A stretch of 64,000 nt of DNA, taken from assembly GCA_045646845.1 (NCBI GenBank), contig JAZRLO010000007.1, positions 207,528 to 271,527 of the forward strand. The letters run 5' to 3'. This DNA comes from HGM04593 sp045646845. GTDB lineage: Bacteria; Bacteroidota; Bacteroidia; Bacteroidales; Bacteroidaceae. The position numbers were made by a program, and so were the translations under genes. Positions 42,524 through 51,055 of the stretch are shown here, piece by piece (within the stretch, counting starts at the first letter, position 1; each line of letters begins with the position of its first letter). The notes beneath the pieces were generated by a model. It saw only the letters and a list, made by a program, of their open reading frames with translations, searched no databases and was not told where the DNA came from.

Positions 42524-44671
42524 ATGGCAAAGAAAGGCGGAAAAGGGAAAGGAAAGATGAACAAGAACGTTCTCGTAGAGATGCTTGTGGAGCTGTTCAA
42601 CCGTAACAGCGGCAACAAACTGAGCCCTAAGGAGATATTCAAAGAACTCGGTCTGACATCAACGGCAGCAAGGACGCTGTGCGTACAGATTCTTGACGAC
42701 ATGGTATTCGACGGATACCTGATGGAACCCGAATTCCGCAGATATGTCCTTGCGAACAACGTCTCTATGCTTTACGGCACATTCTCGCGCAACCGCGACG
42801 GCTTCAACGAATTTTACCCCGAGGATGGTAGCGAACCGGTACTGATAAGCGAGCGCAACTCGGCGCATGCGCTTACCGATGACATGGTACGTGTCGCGCT
42901 CTTTGCGCGACGCAGGGGACGCGGACGTGAAGGCGAGGTCGTGGAGATTGTGAAACGCGCACACGACACGTTTGTGGGTGAACTGCACGTAGAGACACAT
43001 TATGCCTTCCTCATGACCGAAAGCCGCATAATGCCCAACGACATATTCATCCCCAAAGACCTGCTGAAGGGCGGCAAGAACGGTGACAAGGCCGTGGTAA
43101 AACTGCTCGAATGGCCGGCCGACAGCAAGAACCCTGTCGGAAAGGTCATAGACATTCTTGGCAAGAGCGGTGACAACGACACCGAAATGAACGCCATACT
43201 CGCCGAGTTCGGACTGCCGTACAAATACCCGGAGGCCGTTGAAATAGCGGCATCGAAGCTCTCCACGGACATAACCCCCGAAGAGATTGCCGCCCGCGAG
43301 GATTTCCGCGACGTGACGACATTCACGATAGACCCGGTTGACGCCAAGGACTTTGACGATGCACTCTCAATACGCCCAGCAGGAGAGGGATTGTGGGAGA
43401 TAGGCGTACACATTGCCGACGTGTCGCACTACGTCACTGAAGGCAGCATCATAGACAAGGAGGCATTCAAGCGCGCCACATCGATTTACCTCGTTGACCG
43501 CACCATACCGATGCTCCCCGAACACCTCTGCAACTTCCTCTGTTCACTACGCCCGAATGAAGAAAAATTGACTTATTCGGTGATATTCACGATGGACGAA
43601 AAGGCCGAAGTCAAAAAGTTCAACATCACACGCTCTATAATAAAGAGCGACCGCCGCTTCAGCTACGAAGAGGTACAGGAGATAATAGAGAAGGGAGAGG
43701 GCGAATACTGCGAGGAGATAAAGGTGCTCAACGCGCTTGCACAGAAGATGCGCGACAAACGTTTCCGCACAGGAGCCATTGACTTCCAACAGGCACAGGT
43801 ACACTTCCGTCTCGATGAAAAGGGCAAACCGCTTTCGGTATATTTCAGCGAAAGCAATGAATCGCACCAGCTCATCGAGGAGTTCATGCTTCTCGCCAAC
43901 CGCACTGTAGCCGAGAAGATAGGACGCAAGACACCCGGGAACACCCCCAAGACATTCGTTTACCGCATACACGACGAGCCCAACATGGAGAAGATGGCGA
44001 TGCTTGCCAAGTTCGTCAGCAAACTGGGCTACAAGATGCGCAGCGCATCGGGACGCACAACGTCGGCAAGCGCGCTCAACGGCCTACTGAAGGAGGTGAG
44101 CGGCAGCAAGGAACAGAACGTCATAGAACAGATTTCACTGCGCGCAATGCAGAAAGCGCGGTACTCAACCGGCAACATCGGGCACTACGGACTGGCATTC
44201 CAGTACTACACGCACTTCACGTCACCTATCCGCCGCTACCCCGACCTGCTCGTGCACCGTCTTCTTAACCGATACCTTGCACAGAACGGACGTACCGTAA
44301 GCCAGCTGAAGTACGAGGACTTCTGCGACCACTGTTCGGCCCAGGAACAGGTTGCTGCAAACGCCGAGCGCGCAAGCATCAAGTACAAGCAGGTAGAGTT
44401 CATGAGCGAACACATTGGCGAGGAGTACGATGCCGTCATAAGCGGTGTTACCGAATGGGGACTCTATGCCGAGATAAACGAGAATAAGTGCGAGGGCATG
44501 GTTCCCATGCGTACCCTGCAAGACGACTATTACGAGTTCGACGATGCGAACTACTGCATTATCGGCAGACGCACACGCCGCAAGTTCACTATTGGCGACC
44601 CTGTACGCATACGCATCGTGCGCGCCAATCTCGACCGCAAGCAACTTGACTTCGAACTTGTAGAAGAATGA
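42524..44671 (+). CDS. rnr: Ribonuclease R
   Basis: The 715-residue exoribonuclease has a basic start (MAKKGGKGKGKMNKN), an N-terminal winged-helix segment, cold-shock-like RNA-binding domains (about 75-230), the RNB catalytic domain and a C-terminal S1 domain (about 630-715, E-E-Y-D-A-V-I-S-G-V-T-E-W-G-L-Y-A). The catalytic Asp cluster is DPVDAKDFDDALS (about 270-282), followed by V-H-I-A-D-V-S-H-Y-V. The active-site region F-T-S-P-I-R-R-Y-P-D-L and H-C-S-A-Q-E are also present. RNase R degrades structured RNA 3' to 5' and takes part in RNA quality control. A weak promoter-like TAATTTAG lies 22 bases upstream. Likely monocistronic. Confidence 0.96.
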   Translation: MAKKGGKGKGKMNKNVLVEMLVELFNRNSGNKLSPKEIFKELGLTSTAARTLCVQILDDMVFDGYLMEPEFRRYVLANNVSMLYGTFSRNRDGFNEFYPEDGSEPVLISERNSAHALTDDMVRVALFARRRGRGREGEVVEIVKRAHDTFVGELHVETHYAFLMTESRIMPNDIFIPKDLLKGGKNGDKAVVKLLEWPADSKNPVGKVIDILGKSGDNDTEMNAILAEFGLPYKYPEAVEIAASKLSTDITPEEIAAREDFRDVTTFTIDPVDAKDFDDALSIRPAGEGLWEIGVHIADVSHYVTEGSIIDKEAFKRATSIYLVDRTIPMLPEHLCNFLCSLRPNEEKLTYSVIFTMDEKAEVKKFNITRSIIKSDRRFSYEEVQEIIEKGEGEYCEEIKVLNALAQKMRDKRFRTGAIDFQQAQVHFRLDEKGKPLSVYFSESNESHQLIEEFMLLANRTVAEKIGRKTPGNTPKTFVYRIHDEPNMEKMAMLAKFVSKLGYKMRSASGRTTSASALNGLLKEVSGSKEQNVIEQISLRAMQKARYSTGNIGHYGLAFQYYTHFTSPIRRYPDLLVHRLLNRYLAQNGRTVSQLKYEDFCDHCSAQEQVAANAERASIKYKQVEFMSEHIGEEYDAVISGVTEWGLYAEINENKCEGMVPMRTLQDDYYEFDDANYCIIGRRTRRKFTIGDPVRIRIVRANLDRKQLDFELVEE

Positions 44672-44778
44672 CATGACAATCTGTCGTTTCCAATTTTATG
44701 AGAGAACCATTTTACAAATATCCGATTTCAATTTCTTTTTAGAAACGGGAACGAAATTTGCCGCCAAACAGAATTACT

Positions 44779-45462
44779 ATGAAACTACTGATAATTGAGG
44801 ACGACACCTCCTTGCGCGAGATAATGCAGCGCGCACTCACTGCCGAAGGATACGTTGTAGAGACCGCAAAGAACTTCATGGAGGCCGAAGACAAGATTGC
44901 AGGCTACAGCTACGACTGCATAATGCTCGACATAATGCTGCCCGACGGGAACGGCCTGAAACTGCTTGAGCACATCAAGAACCTTGACAAGGGTGACAGA
45001 GTCATCATAATATCGGCCAAGGACTCTTTGGACGACAAGATAGCAGGCCTTGACCTCGGAGCCGACGACTACCTCGCAAAACCGTTCTACATGGCAGAAC
45101 TGTCGGCACGCATCAAGAGCGTGCTGAGAAGAGGCAGCGGAGCCGTAAAGAGTGTAATGAACAACGGCAACATCAGCCTAAACTTGCAGAGCCGCCACGT
45201 GACGGTAGCCGACAAGGAGATAAAGATACTGAAGAAGGAGTTCGACATACTGCTCTACTTCATGCAGAGGCCGGGCCACATTGTTGACAAGGCCATTCTC
45301 GCCGAGGCCGTCTGGGGCGACCACATAGACATGGCCGACAACTTCCAGTTCGTATATGCACAGATAAAGAACCTCAGAAAGAAACTCACCGATGCCGGAG
45401 CCGACCGGAACATAAAGGCGGTATATGGATTCGGATACAAATTCACCGACGCTGAAGAATGA
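44779..45462 (+). CDS. OmpR/PhoB-type response regulator
   Basis: The 227-residue protein has a receiver domain (about 1-118) with the acidic pair at E8-D9-D10, the phosphoacceptor Asp51 (in I-M-L-D-I-M-L-P-D-G-N-G), the S/T at I-I-I-S-A-K and Lys at L-A-K-P-F-Y. A winged-helix DNA-binding domain follows (about 130-225) and ends in V-Y-G-F-G-Y-K-F. The frame opens at a TTG (44758) within a promoter-like segment, but the ATG at 44779 (MKLLIIEDD) is clearly the start. It overlaps the following sensor kinase gene by four bases (ATGA), so the two form a two-component pair. Its target genes cannot be inferred. Confidence 0.93.
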   Translation: MKLLIIEDDTSLREIMQRALTAEGYVVETAKNFMEAEDKIAGYSYDCIMLDIMLPDGNGLKLLEHIKNLDKGDRVIIISAKDSLDDKIAGLDLGADDYLAKPFYMAELSARIKSVLRRGSGAVKSVMNNGNISLNLQSRHVTVADKEIKILKKEFDILLYFMQRPGHIVDKAILAEAVWGDHIDMADNFQFVYAQIKNLRKKLTDAGADRNIKAVYGFGYKFTDAEE

Positions 45463-46727
45463 AACTTATTTACAAGGTCACTATAAGACTATCGGTTGCG
45501 CTGTTGCCCATAATGCTGTTGTGGGCGGCAGTGTTCTATTACTCCATGGTTAACGAGATAAATGACGAGGCCGACGACAGCCTTGAGGATTATGCCGAGC
45601 TCATAGTGATGCGCACACTCACGGGCCGTGAACTGCCGTCAATGGGAGACGGAACGAACAACACGTATGCCATAGAGCCCCTGCCCGAAGGAGAGCGGTA
45701 CACCGCCTCAATGAAGTATGAGGACAGGCAGGTATATATACCCGAAAAACGCGAGACCGAACCTGCCAGGGTTCTTACGATGGTATTCCTCGACAGCCAG
45801 GACAAAGCATACAGTCTAACCGTATCTACACCCACTTTTGAACGGACCGACCTGCTTAAATCGATGTTCTGGCACCTTCTGCTGCTTTACGTCATATTGG
45901 TAATAACCATAATGGCTGTTACGGCACTTGTATTCAACTACAGCCTGAAACCGTTATACGCCCTGCTGAGATGGCTCGACAACTACACTCCGGGAAATGG
46001 AGTCAAAGACCTGCCCGACACAAAGTCGAGCATCGAGTTCCGGAAGCTAACACAGTCGGCACGCAGCACAATAGAACGCGCAGAGAGCCATCTTGAACAG
46101 CAGAAACAGTTCATCGGCAACGCTTCGCACGAGCTCCAAACTCCGCTCGCCATTCTGGGTACACGCATAGAGTGGCTTATCGACAATACGTCCCTTACCG
46201 AAGAACAGTTCGCGGAACTCACGAAAATGCGCCAGTCACTGCACCGCTTGAGCCGTTTGAACCGCACCCTGTTGCTCATATCGAAGATTGAGAACGCGCA
46301 GTTCAACGAGAAGCACGACGTTGACATTATAGAGTTCATAGAGAATGAACTAGAGATTTACAAGGAGATCTATGCCGGCAAAGAGATTGTATGCGACACA
46401 GCACTACCAGCACGCTTTATCGTGAGCATGGACGAGTCGCTTGCCACCACCCTTGTAACAAACCTCATAAAGAACGCTTTCCTGCACACTGCCGACAACG
46501 GCACAATAGAAATATCCCTACAGGATGGCACACTTACCGTGAGCAACAGCGGCGAGGAAGCCCTCGATGCAACCCGACTGTTCGACCGCTTCTACACCAG
46601 CGGCAAGAGCGGCTCAACCGGCCTCGGCCTCGCACTTGTAAAGTCTATAGCCAACTGCTATAATTTCGGCCTGCGTTACTATTTCAAGGCAGGAAAGCAT
46701 TGCTTCGAGGTGAAGCTGAGAAAGTAG
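45459..46727 (+). CDS. HisKA sensor histidine kinase
   Basis: The 422-residue inner-membrane kinase has two membrane helices (about 8-28 and 137-160) flanking a small periplasmic sensor loop of about 105 residues. The HisKA domain has F-I-G-N-A-S-H-E-L-Q-T-P-L-A-I-L with the phosphorylated His224, and the ATPase domain shows the N box (N-L-I-K-N-A-F-L-H-T), a G1-like L-T-V-S-N-S-G-E-E, F box (L-F-D-R-F-Y) and G2 (G-S-T-G-L-G-L-A-L-V). HAMP is short or absent. It partners the response regulator encoded just upstream. The signal sensed is unknown. Confidence 0.93.
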   Translation: MKLIYKVTIRLSVALLPIMLLWAAVFYYSMVNEINDEADDSLEDYAELIVMRTLTGRELPSMGDGTNNTYAIEPLPEGERYTASMKYEDRQVYIPEKRETEPARVLTMVFLDSQDKAYSLTVSTPTFERTDLLKSMFWHLLLLYVILVITIMAVTALVFNYSLKPLYALLRWLDNYTPGNGVKDLPDTKSSIEFRKLTQSARSTIERAESHLEQQKQFIGNASHELQTPLAILGTRIEWLIDNTSLTEEQFAELTKMRQSLHRLSRLNRTLLLISKIENAQFNEKHDVDIIEFIENELEIYKEIYAGKEIVCDTALPARFIVSMDESLATTLVTNLIKNAFLHTADNGTIEISLQDGTLTVSNSGEEALDATRLFDRFYTSGKSGSTGLGLALVKSIANCYNFGLRYYFKAGKHCFEVKLRK

Positions 46728-46743
46728 TTTTATTCCTGAACAG

Positions 46744-46801
46744 TTCGCCGACTCAACAATAGTCTCTATATTTGTGAAAAGTACAGAGATTCCTATTTTT
46801 G
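46744..46801 (+). promoter_or_regulatory. Two overlapping Bacteroidetes-type promoters
   Basis: TTCG (46744-46747) plus TATATTTG (46767-46774) at 19 bases is one promoter. The TTTG inside that -7 box (46771-46774) plus TATTTTTG (46794-46801), again at 19 bases, is a second. Both point to the secreted protein at 46820. The second would give a leader of only about 12-14 bases. Confidence 0.65.
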
Positions 46802-46819
46802 TAATAAAACAAAAGCACT

Positions 46820-47419
46820 ATGAAAACGAAGAGATTATTTATGGCTTTGGCATTTATATGCCTTTGTCTGTTTGCAAATGGTCAGAACGGCATAAACAAC
46901 GGTCACGAATATGTCGATTTAGGCCTCAGTGTAAAATGGGCAACCTGCAATGTCGGAGCAAACACTCCTGAGGAGTATGGCGATTACTATGCTTGGGGAG
47001 AAACCACTACCAAGAGCAGTTACGATTCAAGCACCAGCAAAACCCACAAAAAGGAAATGAGCAGCATAGCCGGCAACCCCACCTACGATGTAGCCCGCAA
47101 AAAGTGGGGCAGCCCCTGGCGCCTCCCCACAAAAGCAGAATTCGAGGAACTCAGAGACAACTGCACCTGTGAGTGGACCATCCAAAACGGTCATAACGGT
47201 TACAAAGTAACAAGCAAAAAGAACGGCAATAGCATCTTCCTCCCTGCCGCCGGTTGGTGCTACGGCACCTTATCCATCAACCAGGGGGCACGCTGTCACT
47301 ACTGGGGTGCTTCGCCTTGCGAGAGCCAAACCGACCTCGCGTGCTACCTTGATGGTGACTGTGCCTGGGGTTGGTGTTACCGTTTCTACGGTTGTAGTGT
47401 GCGCCCCGTCTCAGAGTGA
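46820..47419 (+). CDS. Secreted FISUMP-like protein
   Basis: The 199-residue product has a signal peptide (MKTKRLFMALAFICLCLFANG-Q). The mature part resembles the Fibrobacter succinogenes major paralogous domain (FISUMP) and DUF1566-like repeats: Y-V-D-L-G-L-S-V-K-W-A-T-C-N-V-G-A, Y-G-D-Y-Y-A-W-G-E-T, W-R-L-P-T-K-A-E-F-E-E-L, I-F-L-P-A-A-G, and a final Y-G-C-S-V-R-P-V. This fold is related to C-type-lectin-like and formylglycine-enzyme folds and occurs in large paralogous families of surface proteins in Bacteroidales. Nine Cys in the mature part suggest disulfides. It has a strong promoter and no partner gene; function is unknown. Confidence 0.8.
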   Translation: MKTKRLFMALAFICLCLFANGQNGINNGHEYVDLGLSVKWATCNVGANTPEEYGDYYAWGETTTKSSYDSSTSKTHKKEMSSIAGNPTYDVARKKWGSPWRLPTKAEFEELRDNCTCEWTIQNGHNGYKVTSKKNGNSIFLPAAGWCYGTLSINQGARCHYWGASPCESQTDLACYLDGDCAWGWCYRFYGCSVRPVSE

Positions 47420-47491
47420 AGTTAAATGTAAAAACGGAAAGGCAGAACTGTTTAGTTTACCATTTTTCAAAATAAGCCGTGTATAAATAGT

Positions 47492-47514
47492 TGCGAGCTC
47501 GCAGTTGCTTTTTT
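47492..47514. terminator. Palindrome with a following T-run, possible terminator
   Basis: TGCGAGCTCGCA (47492-47503) is a perfect 12-bp palindrome followed by GTTGC and six T. It lies between the convergent FISUMP-like and nrdG genes. The stem is short once a loop is allowed, so the call is weak. Confidence 0.35.
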
Positions 47515-47538
47515 ACAAGTTAAGATGTAGCTTTTAGC

Positions 47539-48033
47539 TCAAATATCCAATAGCACAATGTTGCCCTCCTTGAGTGAACGTGGCACATCTATGATGCGTT
47601 GGTTGCTGCTGCCGCGGAAGCGTAGCTGCTCATCTTTCAGGGCTTCAATGAAACGGCCATCAACAAGTACATCAATTTGCTCAAGGAGAGCCCGCTGTGC
47701 GGGATTTTCAAGAATCTGTTCAAAAAGATAGCCTGTATAGCACCAGATATTCTTCGTACTCAGCTCCCTGATAGCGCGTGCAAGAGCCGTGAAGCCCTGC
47801 GGCTGGAACATGGGGTCACCGCCCGAAAAGGTAACATCGGCGAAAGGATCGGCAAGTATCACGTCAAGTATCTCATCTATTTCCACAGCTCTTCCGTTAC
47901 CGATATCCCAAGATTGGGGATTATGGCAACCGGGGCATCGGTTCGGGCAACCTGCACAATAGACAGTGGTCCGGAAACCCGGACCATCCACTGTCGTATC
48001 TTCCACAATATCGAGTATTGATAGTTTTGTCAT
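47539..48033 (-). CDS. nrdG: Anaerobic ribonucleotide reductase activating protein
   Basis: The 164-residue radical-SAM enzyme has the C-x3-C-x2-C cluster motif (C-P-N-R-C-P-G-C, about residues 29-36) and a downstream T-F-S-G-G-D-P-M-F-Q-P. NrdG uses SAM and a 4Fe-4S cluster to place the glycyl radical on NrdD. The gene follows nrdD on the same strand, separated by a 93-base gap that holds a dispersed palindromic repeat. Confidence 0.94.
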   Translation of the reverse strand: MTKLSILDIVEDTTVDGPGFRTTVYCAGCPNRCPGCHNPQSWDIGNGRAVEIDEILDVILADPFADVTFSGGDPMFQPQGFTALARAIRELSTKNIWCYTGYLFEQILENPAQRALLEQIDVLVDGRFIEALKDEQLRFRGSSNQRIIDVPRSLKEGNIVLLDI

Positions 48034-48062
48034 TATCAGAAACTGAACTTGGCTCCTGCTAT

Positions 48063-48117
48063 GTCATACTGAGTGAAACGAAGTATCTTACAGATTCTTC
48101 ACGTTGTTCAGAATGAC
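48063..48117. repeat. Dispersed palindromic repeat between nrdD and nrdG
   Basis: The 55-base element begins GTCATACTGAGTGAAACGAA and ends TTCAGAATGAC. Its two halves form an imperfect inverted repeat, and it is closely similar to the element at 59739-59794. The 'GTCATTCTGAG-CGAAG-AATCT' type is widespread in intergenic DNA of several phyla. It could fold in RNA between nrdD and nrdG. Confidence 0.75.
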
Positions 48118-48126
48118 AGCAGGCCT

Positions 48127-50334
48127 TTATTCGTGTATAACGCGGTCGTTCAGCTCGGCGAGCTTGGCCTTGTTCCAACGGTCTGTGGTACCTACAAGAT
48201 AACCCGTTATTCGCTGCAGCTTGTCGAGACGCCGGCTGCCGCACTTGGGACACTCCTGAAGTTCCTTCGTGGAGTTCTCATAACCGCAGTCGAGACAACG
48301 GTTGCGGTTATGGTTCACGGAACCGTAACCCATATTGTACTTGTCCATCATATCCACTACGCGCATGATAGCCTCAGGGTTATGCGTTGCATCACCGTCA
48401 ATCTCGACATAGAAGATATGTCCTCCGCCTGTCAACGCGTGATAAGGAGCCTCGACCTCGGCCTTGTGGCGTGCGCTACACTTGTAATAGACGGGAACAT
48501 GGTTACTGTTAGTATAATAATCACGGTCGGTTACACCTGCTATTACGCCATAGCGTTTGCGGTCGCCTCTTGTAAAACGGCCCGAAAGACCCTCTGCCGG
48601 TGTCGCCAGGATACTGTAGTTGTGCTGGTACTGCTCCGAGAAACTGTTCGCACGGTCGCGCATATATGTAATGATGCGCAGACCGAGTTCCTGAGCCTCT
48701 TCACTCTCGCCATGATGTTTGCCAATAAGGGCAACAAGACACTCGGCAAGTCCTATGAAGCCGATACCCAGCGTACCCTGGTTTATGACCGGGGCAATCG
48801 TCTCATTTGGTTTCAGTTTGTCGCTGCCTACCCACAGAGCTGACATTACAAGAGGGAACTGCTTTGCGAAAGCACTCTTCTGGAACTCCATACGCTCGTG
48901 CAACTGACGCGCAGTTATGTCAAGAAGGCTGTCGAGCTTCGCGAAGAACATAGCTATACGCTGTTCACAGCTCTCGACCTCCATGCACTCTATCGCAATG
49001 CGCACGATGTTTATGGTCGAAAACGAGAGGTTTCCACGACCCACAGATGTCTTGGGACCGAAACGGTTCTCGAACACACGTGTACGGCATCCCATAGTTG
49101 CAACCTCGTGCATATAACGCTTAGGGTCATCGGCTCTCCACTCCTCGCTCTGGTTATATGTGGCATCGAGATTCAGGAAATTGGGGAAAAAACGGCGCGC
49201 AGTAACCTTGCAGGCAAGTTGGTAAAGATCATAGTTACGGTCACCGGGCAGATAGCTAACACCACGCTTCTTCTTCCATATCTGGATGGGGAAGATTGCA
49301 GTTTCTCCATTGCCTACACCACGGTAAGTGCTGTTCAAGAGCTCGCGGATAATGCAACGTCCCTCGGCAGAAGTATCGGTTCCGTAGTTGATGGAACTGA
49401 ACACCACCTGGTTGCCGCCACGGGAGTGTATAGTATTCATATTATGAATGAAAGCCTCCATAGCCTGATGCACGCGCGAAACGGTCTTGTTCATCGCATG
49501 TTGCATTATACGCTCGTCGCCGCTCAGGAAATCGAGCGGTTGCTCCACATAATCATCGACCTCCTTGTCATACAGATGCGAATAGTCGGCACCGGTCAAT
49601 GCCTCAATAGCCTTCAGTTCCTCGACAAAACTTGAACGCACATAAGGTGCAAGATAGAAATCGAAGGCAGGGATGGCCTGTCCGCCGTGCATCTCGTTCT
49701 GTGCAGTCTCCATTGAGATACATGCCATGATGCTTGCCGTCTCTATGCGCTTCGCGGGACGCGACTCGCCATGACCGGCATTGAAACCGTTCAGCAGAAT
49801 ATTGTCGAGCGGATGCTGACAGCATGTAAGGCTCTTCGTAGGATAATAATCCTTGTCGTGGATATGCAGATAGTTGTGACGGACCGCATCCACAACCTCT
49901 TCGCTCAGGAGGAAGTCATCGACGAAAGGCTTGGTAGTCTCGCTGGCGAACTTCATCATCATTCCGGCAGGAGTATCGGCATTCATGTTCGCGTTCTCGC
50001 GGGTCACGTCGTTGGACTGGATGTTTATGATCTCCTGGAATATATCCCTGGTCTTTGCCTTGCGTGCGATGCGTCGCTGGTTACGGTATGCGATATACTT
50101 CTGCGCAACATCCTTGCGGCTACTCTTCATGAGTTCCAGTTCCACCATATCCTGAATGGCCTCCACCGTCATCTGCGCGTCTCCGCGGAAAGAGATGTGG
50201 TCTGTAATTTGGCGGATGAGCGACATGTCCTCACCCTTGTCGGTGTGGAGCATCGCCTTACGGATAGCAGTGATAATCTTCTCTTCATTAAAGCCGACGA
50301 TACGCCCGTCGCGCTTGACAACAGTCTGAATCAT
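48127..50334 (-). CDS. nrdD: Anaerobic ribonucleoside-triphosphate reductase
   Basis: The 735-residue class III enzyme begins with an ATP-cone (V-V-K-R-D-G-R-I-V-G-F, about 5-15, and following helices). Later come the catalytic core with Y-L-H-I-H-D-K-D-Y, a TCCQHPL segment and G-R-G-N-L-S-F-S-T-I-N. Near the C-terminus is a zinc site (C-L-D-C-G-Y, C-P-K-C-G) and the glycyl radical site R-I-T-G-Y-L-V-G, with Gly711. It makes deoxyribonucleotides without oxygen and needs NrdG. The frame opens at 50379, but the ATG at 50334 (MIQTVVKRDGR) is the conserved start. A -7 box lies at 50378-50385 (minus strand). Presence of this enzyme supports a strict or facultative anaerobe. Confidence 0.96.
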   Translation of the reverse strand: MIQTVVKRDGRIVGFNEEKIITAIRKAMLHTDKGEDMSLIRQITDHISFRGDAQMTVEAIQDMVELELMKSSRKDVAQKYIAYRNQRRIARKAKTRDIFQEIINIQSNDVTRENANMNADTPAGMMMKFASETTKPFVDDFLLSEEVVDAVRHNYLHIHDKDYYPTKSLTCCQHPLDNILLNGFNAGHGESRPAKRIETASIMACISMETAQNEMHGGQAIPAFDFYLAPYVRSSFVEELKAIEALTGADYSHLYDKEVDDYVEQPLDFLSGDERIMQHAMNKTVSRVHQAMEAFIHNMNTIHSRGGNQVVFSSINYGTDTSAEGRCIIRELLNSTYRGVGNGETAIFPIQIWKKKRGVSYLPGDRNYDLYQLACKVTARRFFPNFLNLDATYNQSEEWRADDPKRYMHEVATMGCRTRVFENRFGPKTSVGRGNLSFSTINIVRIAIECMEVESCEQRIAMFFAKLDSLLDITARQLHERMEFQKSAFAKQFPLVMSALWVGSDKLKPNETIAPVINQGTLGIGFIGLAECLVALIGKHHGESEEAQELGLRIITYMRDRANSFSEQYQHNYSILATPAEGLSGRFTRGDRKRYGVIAGVTDRDYYTNSNHVPVYYKCSARHKAEVEAPYHALTGGGHIFYVEIDGDATHNPEAIMRVVDMMDKYNMGYGSVNHNRNRCLDCGYENSTKELQECPKCGSRRLDKLQRITGYLVGTTDRWNKAKLAELNDRVIHE

Positions 50335-50642
50335 ATATGTTAATAGGAGTTTTTGTTTCCGAAATAGAATACTATGCAAAAATAATTATTATACCGATAT
50401 GACAATGTCTATTTTTGACAAAAGATATCAACAGCCCACATTTTTAACACTATAAAAGCCCTCGTGTCAACTCCGTTTTTCGGGGAGCATAATGCAAACT
50501 TGTTTTACAAGGAGATTTAAACCGTTTCTTATTAATTTTTACAAAAAAACACAAAAAAAATTGTTTTGTAAATTCTTTTGAGTAAATTGCAGACGTGACA
50601 ACAATCACCACATCCGATTATTAACCTAAACGACACTGCGTT
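50335..50642. other. 308-base A/T-rich divergent intergenic region
   Basis: It separates nrdD from a small plus-strand gene. It holds the nrdD -7 box (50378-50385) and A/T-rich runs with short complementary pairs such as ACAAAAAAAATTGT near 50550. A 68-codon minus-strand ORF here (50532-50738) is poor in protein-like composition and is not counted as real. No structured RNA or further gene was recognised. Confidence 0.5.
50378..50385 (-). promoter_or_regulatory. -7 promoter element of nrdD
   Basis: CAAAAATA on the plus strand reads TATTTTTG on the minus strand, exact TAnnTTTG, 43 bases upstream of the nrdD ATG. A CAAT at 50403 is a poor -33 at 17 bases. Confidence 0.45.
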
Positions 50643-50813
50643 ATGATTGCATGGATAGTAATTATAGGAATTCTGGTATTGGCATTCGGAACAAAAGCGG
50701 CAGTCAAGCTCCGTCGCAGGAAATACGCAAAGCACCATCCCGACATATCAACCCGCAAGAAAAGGATGAGGTTCGTCAACAGGTTCCGCCATCTCGAAGG
50801 TGTTGGTGACTGA
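50643..50813 (+). CDS. 56-residue single-span membrane protein with a basic tail
   Basis: An ATG at 50643 opens a 56-codon frame ending TGA 50811-50813, MIAWIVIIGILVLAFGTKAA and then a basic stretch (V-K-L-R-R-R-K-Y-A-K, later T-R-K-K-R-M-R-F-V-N-R-F-R). Residues 4-16 can span the membrane, and about 17 of the last 40 residues are Lys, Arg or His. It stands alone between two divergent or distant genes, followed by a hairpin at 50982-51017. The length, the start and the strong amphipathic design argue that it is real. The family is not recognised; such small basic membrane peptides can regulate membrane enzymes or bind nucleic acid, but nothing here shows which. Confidence 0.55.
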   Translation: MIAWIVIIGILVLAFGTKAAVKLRRRKYAKHHPDISTRKKRMRFVNRFRHLEGVGD

Positions 50814-50981
50814 ACACGCAGGTATCCGCGGTGTTACTCTACATCACACAAAGAGAGACTTTGCACAAAAGTCTTTCGTTAATATTACTATTGTATGCGG
50901 TAAAAATCGCGAAGCAATGAGTATTTCACAGCAAAGGCTACAGGAGACTTCCACAATTTTTGCCAGTGAGCCATTATACAA

Positions 50982-51017
50982 AAGAGGCTGACCCAAAGTA
51001 AAGTGGATCAGCCTCTT
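50982..51017. terminator. Bidirectional terminator hairpin
   Basis: AAGAGGCTGA (50982-50991) and TCAGCCTCTT (51008-51017) are exact 10-bp arms with a 16-base loop. It lies between the small membrane protein gene and the end of the minus-strand aminopeptidase gene and is placed to serve both. Confidence 0.6.
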
Positions 51018-51055
51018 ATTGTTGAGGTTCGAATAATTTGTATGCCTTATCCTGA

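Noticed and set aside
48898..49635. Long plus-strand ORF opposite nrdD (and similar long antisense ORFs opposite priA, nadB, metG and YfhO)
   Set aside because: They mirror strongly conserved genes on the other strand, and their amino acid composition is unnatural (rich in Cys, His, Arg).
50532..50738. 68-codon minus-strand ORF upstream of nrdD
   Set aside because: Cys-rich, poor composition, overlaps the better plus-strand small gene on its opposite strand.
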